A stretch of 64,000 nt of DNA from Marseilla massiliensis (GCF_016899955.1 NZ_JACJJL010000005.1:124001-188000), one strand, 5' to 3'; counted from the first letter of the stretch, positions 36,843 to 45,973 are shown. Numbers and translations are program-made. The notes: a model not told the origin generated them from the sequence alone.

Positions 36843-39128
36843 TCAGTTAGCGCTTACGCCGATGTCGTGGCTGCCCGGCGAAAGCTCCACCACCCAAAAC
36901 TCTCCCGAACGCCTTGCCCTCACGGCCCTGCCGTCAACAGTAGGCCGCTTGCCCAGCCTTGGCACCCACACCTCGGCCGTGGTATTGGCCGGAACGCCTA
37001 CGTGAAGGCTGAAACTGCTGCCGGGCTCGTTTTCAAACGCCACTGCCACATCGCCGCGTATGGTCGGCACGGTAATCGATGCACTCTTCAGAGATGCCGG
37101 CTGCGGCTTTATGCGGAAGCGCCCGAATCCCGGCTCCAACGGCTCTACGCCCATCAGCTTGCGCACTATGACGTTGGCCGGAGCCGCTCCCCACGGATGG
37201 TTCCAGTCTTGGTTGGGCTTATACACATTGTCCCAGGCCTCGGTGGTGATTGTCGACCCTATGCGCAGCATGTTGTACCAGCTGCGACGGGCTGTCGACG
37301 TGAGCAGGCTCAGGGCGTAGCCGGCCTCGCCCGCGTCGTATAGCGCATCGAGCAGGAACTGAGCGCCATAGACGCTGCAGCCCATGCGGCGGCTCTTTAT
37401 GAAGTCGACCACGCCCTTGCGGTCGCCGTCGGCCACCAAACCGAAGTCAAGCGCAAACATGTTTGAATGCAGCGACTTGTGGTCCGTGCCTACGCCGTCG
37501 CGGAAAAGCCCGTCGGCCTTGTCGCGGAGCAGGGCGCTGAAAGCCCCGGCCACCCTTTCGGCCTCGGCCTCATAGCTGCGGGCGTCGCTGTCTTTGCCCA
37601 GCACGCCGGCTATTTTCGCCATCAGCACGAGGGCCTCGTAATGGTATGCGTTGACCACAGCGTTGTAGTCGGTGAACACAAACCCGTCGGCCTCGCCGCC
37701 GTCTTCCTTCTCCACCCCGGCTGCCCCGGTCTGCGGCCAGTCTACAATATCCTTAATCCTTTCGCCCTTGAAGTGTATCGACTCATACACTTCGCGTGTG
37801 GCCTTGCCCGTGCGCGTGCTTATCAGTCCGTTGCCTTCGCGCAGCGCGAGCAGCGTCTTTGCCTGCAGGTCGGTGTATGCCGAAGCCAGCAGACGGCTGT
37901 CGCCGGTGTACATATAGTCGTTCCAGGCCATGATTACCGACTGCAATATCCACTCCGTGGGCCACGTAGGGTTGTATATAAGGTGGCGCACGCTGTGGCG
38001 GGCGATGGAGTATTCGCGGTCGACGGCATAGTGGCTGAGCTGGTTGATGATGGCGTCGGCCTCGTAGGGTATGCGCTCCCTGTCGCCGTCGACGTATGTT
38101 CCGCAGAACGACGTGGCCCTGACGGTGTGCTTGCATAGCTGCCACACGCGGTTGAGCACGCTGTCTGACGACTCAAAGCTCGACGCGAAGGCGTCAAAGG
38201 GATAGCTGGCCACATGGCGCACCAAGGCCTTCACCTCGACGTCGCCGCCTATGCCCTCGACCTCGCAATAACGGAACGGGAACACCTCGCCTATGTATGC
38301 CGGCATCAGTATGGGGTCGACACGGCTCTCGTTGCGCCTTGGCGTGGTGTTGCGCCGGTCTTTGCGCAGCTTGACGCGGTAGGTGTGCGTGCCCCTGAGC
38401 AGCGGCAGCACATACCTGGCATAGCGTTGCGACCCTTCGGGCTTGCGGTTGACGCGCCCTTCCAGTTGCTGTTCGCCGAGGTGTATGGTCAGTGTGTCGC
38501 CTTCGGCCCTGGCCGTGACCGTGAGCGACAGCTGCCCGAAGGCATCGTCGGCGAAGTCGGCCATCAGCATGCCGGGCGTAATGCTGCGCACCGCCGCCGG
38601 CTCTTCGTCGGTCAGTGTGAGCGGGTATCGCGACGGCTGCCCGTCGAGCGAGGCGGCTGTGCGAAACGCCTTGACTGCCGACGTGGCCTCGCGCCCGTTG
38701 CTGTCCCACGTGCGCACCCGCCAGTAATATGTGGTCGAAGGCTTCAGGTCGGGCCCGCCGTAGTCCATGGCCCATGCCCCGCGCCCGGCCCTGCGGCCGC
38801 TCGTCCATACCACCCCCGGCTGTCGGCCGCCCAAGTCGGGGCTTGTGCCAACGGTCACCTCGCAGGCCACGACACAGGCCCCCGGCTCCGGCGAGCTGTA
38901 AGCCCACGTGAGCCGCGGTCGCGGCGTGCGCACCTCGGCCACCTGCCACGGCTCGATGGCCGAGCCCACCTCGCCGAGGGTGAGCGTCGATGGGCGCCCG
39001 CCGATAAACACTCTGTCCGTATGCTCAATGAGGTCTGTCATGAGATGCACCGGCTTCTGGGCCGTTGCCAACGATGGCAGTGCCATTGCCACAGCCACCA
39101 ACCAACGTGATACTATCATCCTTTCCAT
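36843..39128 (-). CDS. secreted alpha-L-rhamnosidase (GH78)
   Basis: 761-residue exported family 78 enzyme, releasing alpha-L-rhamnose from rhamnogalacturonan or rhamnosylated glycans. Signal peptide WLVAVAMALPSLATAQ. N-terminal FnIII/beta domains (PRLTWAYSSPEPG, TTYYWRVRTWDSNG), then the (alpha/alpha)6 catalytic domain with DGDRERIPYEADA, which includes the general acid Glu, TTEAWDN and HPWGAAPANVI. A C-terminal beta domain ends the protein. Start at 39128, only 17 bp after the mnmA stop on the same strand with no terminator between, so it may be read from the mnmA promoter. Released rhamnose would feed the rha genes at 53-60 kb. Confidence 0.92.
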   Translation of the reverse strand: MERMIVSRWLVAVAMALPSLATAQKPVHLMTDLIEHTDRVFIGGRPSTLTLGEVGSAIEPWQVAEVRTPRPRLTWAYSSPEPGACVVACEVTVGTSPDLGGRQPGVVWTSGRRAGRGAWAMDYGGPDLKPSTTYYWRVRTWDSNGREATSAVKAFRTAASLDGQPSRYPLTLTDEEPAAVRSITPGMLMADFADDAFGQLSLTVTARAEGDTLTIHLGEQQLEGRVNRKPEGSQRYARYVLPLLRGTHTYRVKLRKDRRNTTPRRNESRVDPILMPAYIGEVFPFRYCEVEGIGGDVEVKALVRHVASYPFDAFASSFESSDSVLNRVWQLCKHTVRATSFCGTYVDGDRERIPYEADAIINQLSHYAVDREYSIARHSVRHLIYNPTWPTEWILQSVIMAWNDYMYTGDSRLLASAYTDLQAKTLLALREGNGLISTRTGKATREVYESIHFKGERIKDIVDWPQTGAAGVEKEDGGEADGFVFTDYNAVVNAYHYEALVLMAKIAGVLGKDSDARSYEAEAERVAGAFSALLRDKADGLFRDGVGTDHKSLHSNMFALDFGLVADGDRKGVVDFIKSRRMGCSVYGAQFLLDALYDAGEAGYALSLLTSTARRSWYNMLRIGSTITTEAWDNVYKPNQDWNHPWGAAPANVIVRKLMGVEPLEPGFGRFRIKPQPASLKSASITVPTIRGDVAVAFENEPGSSFSLHVGVPANTTAEVWVPRLGKRPTVDGRAVRARRSGEFWVVELSPGSHDIGVSAN

Positions 39129-39145
39129 TGTTTTGTTTGTCGTTG

Positions 39146-40219
39146 TCAGCATGTTATCTCGCCCGAGCCGTAGCAGCGGTGGTGGCTTTCGTCGTAAACC
39201 ACGCAGAACTGGCCGGGCGCCACGCCTTGGATAAGCTCCTCGGCGTGGACGGTGAAGCAGCCCGGCGCGGTCTGCTCGAGCGTTGCCGGGTGGTATTCGG
39301 GGGTGTGGCGAATCTTGAACGTCACCCTTTGCGGCAGCTCGCCTACGGTGAGGAAGTGGAAGTCGCGCACGGAGAAGTCGCGCTTGTAGGCCGTCAGCGG
39401 CTCGAATCCGTGGCTCACGTAGAGCACGTTGGCAGCCACGTCTTTCTTCACCGCATACCACGGGCCGCCGCCGAAGCCCAGTCCGTGGCGCTGGCCTATG
39501 GTGTGGAACCACAGCCCGCGGTGCCGCCCTATCTTCTTGCCCGTCTCGAGCTCAACCACGTCGCCGGGGTTTTCGCCCAGATACCGGCGTATGTATTCAT
39601 TGTAGTTCACCTTGCCCAGGAAGCAGATGCCCTGCGAATCCTTGCGCCGGGCGTTCACAAGATGCTCGCGCTCGGCTATCTGCCGCACCTCGCCTTTCAT
39701 GTAGTGCCCTATCGGGAAGAGCGCCTTGCGCAGCTGCCAGTCGTAAATCTGGGCCAGGAAGTCGGTCTGGTCTTTCACCGGGTCGGGGCTCGTGGTGAGC
39801 CATTTCAGCCCGTCGATGATTTCGGTGCAGGCATAATGGCCCGTGGCTATGAGGTCGTAGTCGTGGCCCCGCTTCTCGTCGAAGGCGCCAAACTTTATCA
39901 GCCGGTTGCACATCACGTCGGGGTTGGGCGTCAGCCCGGCGCGCACCTTGTCCATGGTGTAGCTCGTCACCTTGTCCCAGTATTCGCGGTGGCAGTCAAC
40001 CACCTCGAGCCTGCACCCGTATCGGGCCGCCACGGCAGTGGCCATCTCCAAGTCTTCTTCCGACGAACAGTCCCACTCTGACTCTTCCTCGGGCCCTATC
40101 TTGATGTAGAAGCAGTCGGGGTGCAGCCCCATTCGGGCCAGTTCGTAAACCACGACCGAGCTGTCTACTCCGCCGGACAGCAAAACGGCTATTCTCTTGT
40201 CTGTCAGATTTGTCTCCAT
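39146..40219 (-). CDS. mnmA: tRNA-specific 2-thiouridylase MnmA
   Basis: Thiolates uridine 34 in tRNA-Lys, Glu and Gln. 357 residues. PP-loop SGGVDSSV, catalytic Cys in NPDVMCNRLIKFG, second Cys in QGICFLGKVNY, and GLGFGGGPWYAV are visible. The start METNLTDKR at 40219 was chosen because the promoter -7 element ends at 40228; the in-frame ATG at 40273 lies upstream of that promoter. The transcript leader would then be only a few nucleotides. Followed closely by the GH78 gene. Confidence 0.94.
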   Translation of the reverse strand: METNLTDKRIAVLLSGGVDSSVVVYELARMGLHPDCFYIKIGPEEESEWDCSSEEDLEMATAVAARYGCRLEVVDCHREYWDKVTSYTMDKVRAGLTPNPDVMCNRLIKFGAFDEKRGHDYDLIATGHYACTEIIDGLKWLTTSPDPVKDQTDFLAQIYDWQLRKALFPIGHYMKGEVRQIAEREHLVNARRKDSQGICFLGKVNYNEYIRRYLGENPGDVVELETGKKIGRHRGLWFHTIGQRHGLGFGGGPWYAVKKDVAANVLYVSHGFEPLTAYKRDFSVRDFHFLTVGELPQRVTFKIRHTPEYHPATLEQTAPGCFTVHAEELIQGVAPGQFCVVYDESHHRCYGSGEITC

Positions 40220-40227
40220 ACCGTATG

Positions 40228-40258
40228 CAAAGATAGTGCAAACAAAATACAATGCAAA
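40228..40258 (-). promoter_or_regulatory. mnmA promoter
   Basis: Minus strand TTTG (40258-40255) and TATCTTTG (40235-40228) with 19 bp between: a full consensus match. The -7 element ends 8 bp before the ATG, so the mRNA is nearly leaderless. Confidence 0.75.
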
Positions 40259-40893
40259 ATAAAACGGTGACAAAACGCCATTTTATATATATGCCCCGAC
40301 GAGTGGGCCACGTGCCCGCCGGGCAAGACTGCGGCCCGCACAGCCATGCCTTAAGCCTGCGGCCGGGCAACAGCACCGGCCCTGCAGCCCATCCGGACGG
40401 CACCGCCCGGCAACAGTTTTTGTAAAACAATCGCAACGCCCTGCCCACGCCACGCAACAGCCTGGCTGGCAGCACATTGCAGCCAGGCCTATGCAGCGGC
40501 GCCAAACGGGCCGTTTCAGACTCCAGAATGGGCCGTATTGGCAGGCAGGACGGCACGTTTTGCACTGCCATACGGCCGCAATGGGGCTGCGAAGGGGCTG
40601 GTGTAAACAATAATTACCATGCCCGGCCCGCACCCGCCACGCCGCGCCGGGCGTGCAGCAAGGCTGTGGCAAACGGTTGGAAGGGCTTTGCCCAAATGTG
40701 CTTTACAGGTCGCCGGATGCAGTTGCCTGCCCTCATACCATGACTATGCAAGCCATTTCAAGCCCCTGCCGCCACCCTGCCTGCGGCCTTGCGTGGGCGC
40801 AACAAGCCGCGCCCAAGGCAAGGACTAAGGCCTGGCGGCACGGCGACGGCAGGTGGCCGTTTGGGCTCTGGCCTACAATTTTGGTTAAATAAT
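40259..40893. other. divergent intergenic region between mnmA and MATE genes
   Basis: 635 bp of GC-rich non-coding DNA. It contains repeat array copy 4 (40504-40591) and a lone repeat-like unit (GTGGCCGTTTGGG) near 40853. No convincing gene or RNA otherwise. Confidence 0.55.
40504..40591. repeat. four-unit 22-bp palindromic repeat array, copy 4
   Basis: Cores ACGGGCCGT at 40506, ATGGGCCGT at 40528, ACGGCACGT at 40550 and ACGGCCGCA at 40572, each 22 bp from the last. Lies between two divergent promoters, about 250-300 bp from each. Confidence 0.85.
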
Positions 40894-40925
40894 TTTGGTA
40901 TATCGGAATAATAGCCGTAACTTTG
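40894..40925 (+). promoter_or_regulatory. promoter of the MATE exporter gene
   Basis: TTTG at 40894-40897 and TAACTTTG at 40918-40925 with 20 bp between. Predicted start near 40929, so the leader is about 125 nt and strongly structured. Confidence 0.8.
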
Positions 40926-40928
40926 CAC

Positions 40929-41055
40929 CGCAATTACGGGACAAAGAGTTTTGTAATCCTCATCGGAGGGCATCAGAGCCGGATAAGATGACTGGGTAAA
41001 ACCAATCAGCTTAGCCGGCTTTTTTAGGCTCGGCACACAAACAACAAACTGCGAT
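40929..41055 (+). promoter_or_regulatory. structured 5' leader with attenuator-like terminator before MATE gene
   Basis: The leader holds a small stem (ACAAA / TTTGT, 40941-40956) and then a long hairpin: AGCCGG (40977-40982) with CCGGCT (41015-41020), TAAG with CTTA inside, and an inner GG/CC stem, directly followed by TTTTTT (41020-41025). This is a Rho-independent terminator placed between promoter and gene, the form of an attenuator or riboswitch expression platform. I could not match the upstream part to a known riboswitch class. Confidence 0.6.
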
Positions 41056-42426
41056 ATGGAAAGACTTGAGAAAGACTCTATCGACCTCAGCAAGGTCAAC
41101 GTGTTCAAACTGTTCTATAAATACTTCATCCCAACGCTGCTCGGCATGCTCGGCATGTCGGCAGTGACGGCCATCGACGGCATCTGCGTGGGCCACGGCG
41201 TGGGCAGCGACGGCATTGCCGCCATCAACATCTACGTGCCTGTGTTCACCATAGCCACCGGCCTCGGCCTCATGATAGGCGCCGGCTGCTCGGTGGTGGC
41301 GTCGATACACCTGTCGAGGGGCAAGGTCAAGGCGGCGCGGCTCAACGTGACCCAGGCCATGGCCATAGCCACGGTGGCCACGCTGGTGCCCACGGTAGCC
41401 ATCATGTCGATGCCCGAGCAGACGGCGCTGGCCCTTGGCTCGTCGGCCCACTTGCTGCCGCTGGTTGTCGACTACCTTCTATGGTTCACCCCGGCACTGG
41501 TGTTCCAGGCCTGGGAAGCCATCGCGCTGTTCATCATAAGGCTCGACGGCTCGCCCAAATATGCCATGTCGTGCAGCCTCGTCACGGCCGTGGCCAACGC
41601 CGTTCTCGACGTGATTTTCATCTTCCCGCTGGGATGGGGAGTGATGGGGGCGGCCTTCGCCACGGCCATAAGCCTGGCCCTGGGCGGACTGATGGCCATG
41701 GGCTACCTGCTCTTCGGCGCACGCACACTGCGCCTGCTGAGCCCCAAGCTGAGCCGCCGCAGCCTGATGTACTCGCTGCGCAACGTGGGCTACCAGTGCC
41801 ACATAGGCTCGCCGGGCCTCGTGGGCGAGCTCACCCTGGCCGTGCTTACGTTTGTTGGCAACTTTGTTTTCATGCGCCATCTGGGCGACGACGGCGTGGG
41901 GGCCTTCGGCATTGCGTGCTATTACACCCCCTTCATATTCATGGTGGGCAACGCCACGGCACAGTCGGCACAGCCCATAATAAGCTATAACTTCGGCATG
42001 GGGCTGTGGACGCGCGTCAGGCAGACGCTGCGGGTGGCCATAGCAACCGCCGTGGCATGCGGATTGGTGGTGACAGGCGTGTTTGCCGCGGCACCGCAGT
42101 TGCTCACCGGACTGTTCATCAGCCTCGACACCAACGCCGCCCGCATTGCCGTAGGCGGCCTGCCGCTCTTCGCCATGGCCTTTGTGTTCTACGTGGTCAA
42201 CCTGACTTGCATAGGCTACTTCCAGAGTGTGGAGCGCGTAAAGCCCGCCATGACGTTTGCACTGCTGCGCGGCTTTGTCTATCTCGTGCCGTCGTTCCTC
42301 ATCCTGCCGGGCATCATGGGCAACGCGGGCATATGGCTCTCGCTGGCCATGTCGGAGATGCTGACCACACTGTCGATAGCCGTCTTCATGGCCACAAGGC
42401 ACAGGCGGTCGCCTGTCAGGGCCTGA
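41056..42426 (+). CDS. MATE family efflux transporter
   Basis: 456-residue inner-membrane exporter of the MATE family with twelve predicted helices in two similar halves. The opening LFYKYFIPTLLGMLGMSAVTAIDGICVGHGVGSDG (seen in parts: YFIPTLLGMLG, IDGICVGHGVG) and the mid-protein GNATAQSAQPIISYNFG segment are typical. Usually Na+ or H+ driven export of drugs or metabolites; the substrate here is unknown. It is expressed behind a leader with a terminator hairpin, so the substrate or a related metabolite may control it. Confidence 0.92.
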   Translation: MERLEKDSIDLSKVNVFKLFYKYFIPTLLGMLGMSAVTAIDGICVGHGVGSDGIAAINIYVPVFTIATGLGLMIGAGCSVVASIHLSRGKVKAARLNVTQAMAIATVATLVPTVAIMSMPEQTALALGSSAHLLPLVVDYLLWFTPALVFQAWEAIALFIIRLDGSPKYAMSCSLVTAVANAVLDVIFIFPLGWGVMGAAFATAISLALGGLMAMGYLLFGARTLRLLSPKLSRRSLMYSLRNVGYQCHIGSPGLVGELTLAVLTFVGNFVFMRHLGDDGVGAFGIACYYTPFIFMVGNATAQSAQPIISYNFGMGLWTRVRQTLRVAIATAVACGLVVTGVFAAAPQLLTGLFISLDTNAARIAVGGLPLFAMAFVFYVVNLTCIGYFQSVERVKPAMTFALLRGFVYLVPSFLILPGIMGNAGIWLSLAMSEMLTTLSIAVFMATRHRRSPVRA

Positions 42427-42518
42427 CCACCGGCGGAAACGGCAACGCCCAGTGGCCCTTGGGGGTTAAATATACTTAAAACTCGGCGCCATGGCTATGC
42501 AATACGGCAGGTTTTCGC

Positions 42519-42526
42519 TATCTTTG
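42519..42526 (+). promoter_or_regulatory. -7 element for the SPFH gene
   Basis: TATCTTTG, 39 bp before the ATG; no clear -33. It overlaps a stretch (ATACGGCAGGTTTTCG from 42502) that resembles the fourth unit of repeat copy 7. Confidence 0.55.
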
Positions 42527-42565
42527 TGATATCAATATAATATTAAAACACCAAAAACAAAGCGT

Positions 42566-43528
42566 ATGAGTAACAAGGAAAGAAAATTCAGCGGACTGAT
42601 AGCAAACGGCTTTCTGATGCTAACGGTCAACTTGCTCGTAATTGCCGGCTGCATTGCCATGGCCGTGTTGACAACCGACACCGACGGCAACCCCGACGGG
42701 GTATGCATCTCGCTGGCTGTGATATTGACCATCGCGGCCCTTTTCAACTTCAAGGGCATCATGCAACTTGAGCCTAACGAGGCCATGGTGATAATGTTTT
42801 TCGGCAAGTACAAGGGCACGTTCACCGACACGGGATACTACTGGGTGAACCCTTTCCTGACCAAGAAAAGACTGTCGATGCGCGCCCGCAACCTCGACTC
42901 GGAGCCCATCAAGGTCAACGACAAGGCCGGCAACCCTATAATGATTGGGCTGATGCTGGTGTGGAAACTGAAGGATACGTATAAGGCAATGTTCGAGATT
43001 GACGCGCAAACCGTGGCGCAGACCGGCGGCAACACGTCGATAGGGGCCGCTGCCGTGGCCGGGGTTATGAAGGCGTTTGAGAACTTTGTCAAGATTCAGA
43101 GCGACGCCGCCCTGCGCCAGGTGGCCGGTCTCTATGCCTACGACGACAACGGCAACGAGACTGAGGCGCTGACTCTGCGCGAGGGAGGCGACGAGATAAA
43201 CCAGCAACTGGAAGACAAACTGAACGAGAGACTGAGCATGGCAGGCATTGAAATAGTGGAAGCGCGCATCAACTACCTGGCCTACGCGCCTGAGATTGCG
43301 GCCGTGATGCTGCGCCGCCAGCAGGCCGAGGCCATCATATCGGCACGCGAGAAGATTGTGGAGGGGGCTGTGTCGATGGTGAAGATGGCCCTCGACAAAC
43401 TGTCTGACGAACAGGTTGTCGAGCTCGACGACGACAAGAAGGCTGCCATGGTGAGCAACCTCATGGTGGTGCTATGTGCCGACGAGCCGGCACAGCCGGT
43501 GATGAACACCGGCACCCTGAACCATTAA
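42566..43528 (+). CDS. SPFH/prohibitin-domain membrane protein
   Basis: 320 residues. Two N-terminal hydrophobic helices (about residues 12-34 and 45-62) are followed by an SPFH domain starting at MQLEPNEAMVIMFFGKYKGTFTDTG (key parts PNEAMVIMFFG and GYYWVNPF). A long helical region from about residue 170 (REGGDEINQQLEDKLNERL, RRQQAEAIISAREKIVEGAV) would drive oligomerisation. Such proteins organise membrane microdomains or protease complexes; the role here is unknown. The ribbon-helix-helix gene starts 11 bp after the stop, so the two are an operon. Confidence 0.87.
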   Translation: MSNKERKFSGLIANGFLMLTVNLLVIAGCIAMAVLTTDTDGNPDGVCISLAVILTIAALFNFKGIMQLEPNEAMVIMFFGKYKGTFTDTGYYWVNPFLTKKRLSMRARNLDSEPIKVNDKAGNPIMIGLMLVWKLKDTYKAMFEIDAQTVAQTGGNTSIGAAAVAGVMKAFENFVKIQSDAALRQVAGLYAYDDNGNETEALTLREGGDEINQQLEDKLNERLSMAGIEIVEARINYLAYAPEIAAVMLRRQQAEAIISAREKIVEGAVSMVKMALDKLSDEQVVELDDDKKAAMVSNLMVVLCADEPAQPVMNTGTLNH

Positions 43529-43539
43529 AGACGAGAGGA

Positions 43540-43737
43540 ATGGCCGAAAAGAAAGACAGCAAGACAAAAAACTTCGTGCTAAGGATTGACGGCGACTCGA
43601 TGAAAGCCATCGAAGCATGGGCTGCCGACGAGTTCCGCTCTGTCAACGGACAGCTGCAATGGATTATCGCTGAAGCGCTGCGCAAAGCCGGCCGCCTGCC
43701 TAAGAAAGGGCACAAAGAACCCCAAGCAGACAACTGA
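43540..43737 (+). CDS. small Arc-like ribbon-helix-helix protein
   Basis: 65 residues. FVLRIDGDSMKAIEAWAADE followed by FRSVNGQLQWIIAEALRKAG fits a ribbon-helix-helix fold of the Arc type: one beta strand, two helices, with a basic tail. It could bind DNA as a dimer, or bind the SPFH protein as an adaptor. Start at 43540, 11 bp after the SPFH stop. No toxin-like partner is present, so I do not call it an antitoxin. Confidence 0.78.
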   Translation: MAEKKDSKTKNFVLRIDGDSMKAIEAWAADEFRSVNGQLQWIIAEALRKAGRLPKKGHKEPQADN

Positions 43738-43843
43738 CGGGGCTTATGGCCATGACAGAGCGCAGACATGGGCATGGCCGCAACACGCCACGGCTTGCAG
43801 AAGCCGGCTGCGGCCACCGGCCGCAACACGCATACCGCGGGGC

Positions 43844-44776
43844 TCAGAAGGCCTCGCGGTATTTGCTTTCGTCCTTGTCTTCAAGCATGCTCAGGTATGA
43901 CTGGTACCTGCTCTGGGCTATATAATGCTCTTCTACGGCCCGGAGCACGGCGCAACCGGGCTCGTGGGTGTGGGTGCAGTTGCTGAAACGGCAGTCTTTT
44001 GAGAACATGAATATCTCCTTGAAATAGCCCGTGAGCTCGGCAGGCTCGATGTCGAACGTGCCAAACCCCTTTATCCCGGGGGTGTCGATGAGGTAGCCCC
44101 CACCCGGCAACTCGAGCATCTCGCTGAACGTCGTGGTGTGGATGCCTTGGTTGTGGGCATCGCTTATCTCGGCCGTACGCAGGTTGACGCCCGGCAGTAT
44201 GCGGTTGATGAGCGTCGACTTGCCCACCCCGCTGTTGCCGCTGAGCACCGATATGCGCCCGGCAAGCATCCGCGCGAGCTCTCCGACGCCCTGTCCGGTC
44301 TCGGCGGATATGGCGCGGCACTCATAGCCGATGTTCTCGTACAGCCCGATCATCATCTCCTGGTAATGCAACTCCTCGGCAGTGAGCAGGTCGGTCTTGT
44401 TGAACACGAGCACCACGGGCACGCGGTAAGCCTCGGCCGAAGCCAGAAAGCGGTCGATGAATGTGGTCGACGTCTGCGGGTAATTCACCGTCACGACAAG
44501 CAGGGCCATGTCGACGTTGGCCGCAATGATGTGGCTTTGCTTCGAGAGATTGGACGACTTGCGTATGATGTAATTGCGGCGGTCGGCTATCTCGGTGATA
44601 AACGCGGTGCCCTCGGCGTTGACCGCAATCTCCACACGGTCGCCCACAGCCACGGGATTGGTGCTGCGTATGCCCTTGAGTCGGAAGTTGCCCTTTATCT
44701 TGCTGTTCACAAGGCGGCCGTCATCGGTCTTCACCGTATACCAGCTGCCGGTGTTCTTTACTACTAAACCAAACAT
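43844..44776 (-). CDS. rsgA: ribosome small subunit-dependent GTPase A
   Basis: 310-residue circularly permuted GTPase that assists 30S maturation. N-terminal OB domain (residues 1-65), G4 motif NKTDLL before G1 [11 protein letters not shown] and G3 DTPGIKGFG, the permuted order of this family, then the C-terminal zinc site [14 protein letters not shown]. The start at 44776 gives the normal [13 protein letters not shown] opening; an upstream in-frame ATG adds an unrelated basic stretch. It lies 198 bp downstream of frr on the same strand. Confidence 0.95.
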   Translation of the reverse strand: MFGLVVKNTGSWYTVKTDDGRLVNSKIKGNFRLKGIRSTNPVAVGDRVEIAVNAEGTAFITEIADRRNYIIRKSSNLSKQSHIIAANVDMALLVVTVNYPQTSTTFIDRFLASAEAYRVPVVLVFNKTDLLTAEELHYQEMMIGLYENIGYECRAISAETGQGVGELARMLAGRISVLSGNSGVGKSTLINRILPGVNLRTAEISDAHNQGIHTTTFSEMLELPGGGYLIDTPGIKGFGTFDIEPAELTGYFKEIFMFSKDCRFSNCTHTHEPGCAVLRAVEEHYIAQSRYQSYLSMLEDKDESKYREAF

Positions 44777-44974
44777 CTTATAATGGTAAAAAGGTAAAAA
44801 GGCAATAAAGCTGAAGGCTGCCCGCGGGGCGATGGCGGCCCTGCGGCCCAACCGCAACAGGCGTAGCGGCAGGAGCCGACGGCAAAAAGAAAAGGCAAAG
44901 CACATCAAAGCCGCACACAGTACGGCAGAAATGCAACTTCACCTTCCTACTTTATATACCTTGATAACACTCTT

Positions 44975-45535
44975 TCAGACTGTCATTATCTCCTTGTCCT
45001 TTGCGGCGAGCAGGTCGTCCACGCGCTTGATCATCTTGTCGTGGATTTTCTGGAGCTCGGCCTCGGCATCCTTCTCGTTGTCCTCCGAAAGGCCGTCCTT
45101 GATAGCTTTCTTCAACTTGTCCTTCACCTCGGCACGCACGTTGCGTATCTGCACCTTGGTGCCCTCGCCCATTTTGTTGCACTGCTTGGCCAGTTCCCGG
45201 CGGCGTTCCTCCGTGGGCTGCGGTATGCCCAGGCGTATTACCTCGCCATTGTTCTCGGGGGTGATTCCCACTTCAGAGTCCATTATGGCCTTCTCGATGG
45301 CCTTTATCTGCTTCTTGTCCCACGGGCGGATGGCTATTGTGCGCGCATCGGGGGTGGAAACATTGGCCACTTGGTTCAAAGGAACCATCGAACCGTAGGA
45401 GTCTACCTTTATGCCGTCGAGTATTGCCACGTTGGCGCGGCCGGCGCGCACGCGCGACAGCTGCTCCTCAAGGTACATCGCAGCCATCTCCATCTTCTCT
45501 TCGGCAGAACTCAATGTTGCTTTTACGTCTATCAT
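44975..45535 (-). CDS. frr: ribosome recycling factor
   Basis: 186-residue ribosome recycling factor, the normal length, which splits post-termination ribosomes with EF-G. LSRVRAGRANVAILDGI, the VSTPDARTIAIRPWDK segment and the C-terminal IRNVRAEVKDKLKK are characteristic. The ATG at 45535 was chosen because a promoter ends at 45566; the longer upstream frame is not expressed. rsgA follows, giving a small translation-related operon. Confidence 0.95.
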   Translation of the reverse strand: MIDVKATLSSAEEKMEMAAMYLEEQLSRVRAGRANVAILDGIKVDSYGSMVPLNQVANVSTPDARTIAIRPWDKKQIKAIEKAIMDSEVGITPENNGEVIRLGIPQPTEERRRELAKQCNKMGEGTKVQIRNVRAEVKDKLKKAIKDGLSEDNEKDAEAELQKIHDKMIKRVDDLLAAKDKEIMTV

Positions 45536-45565
45536 AAATATTGGGTTAAATTTTGTTCTGAGATA

Positions 45566-45597
45566 CAAATTTAGGCGTTTTTGCCCAATCCGGCAAG
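45566..45597 (-). promoter_or_regulatory. frr promoter
   Basis: Minus strand CTTG (45597-45594) and TAAATTTG (45573-45566), 20 bp between, 31 bp before the ATG. Confidence 0.72.
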
Positions 45598-45760
45598 CAA
45601 TTAATTTTTTTTTTGATTTCAACCCGCTCAAAATGCCGGGCCATGACGCGGCGAATGGCCCGGCAGAGCCAAGCCCACATCGTGTCAACGGCTTTCTCAC
45701 GGCAGCCACGACCCTTGTTTTTCAGCCTCGGATTTGCTGCGAACAATCTTTACAACAAGC

Positions 45761-45826
45761 CTCGCGAGAATCGCGTCGGCGCAGCCGTCATGCCACAAGG
45801 CGGCAAATGCGCGATTCTCGGGCGAG
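45761..45826. repeat. 66-bp imperfect inverted repeat
   Basis: CTCGCGAGAATCGCG (45761-45775) pairs with CGCGATTCTCGGGCGAG (45810-45826); an 11-bp perfect core plus four further pairs, around a 34-nt loop that can itself fold. Could be an RNA hairpin or a protein site; no T-run. Confidence 0.55.
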
Positions 45827-45973
45827 ATATTGCAACCGCCTGCAAGAAAGCCACTTAACAGCGGCCGAAGGCAAAAACCGGAGGCAAACACGCGGAAAAA
45901 GACACCGGAAACCACCCGAAACGGCATCTTTTGCACAACAGACGCCACCCAAAACCACCTTTACAGCTTGCCG

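Noticed and set aside
43540-43737. antitoxin of a toxin-antitoxin pair
   Set aside because: The only neighbour is an SPFH membrane protein; no toxin-like gene is adjacent.
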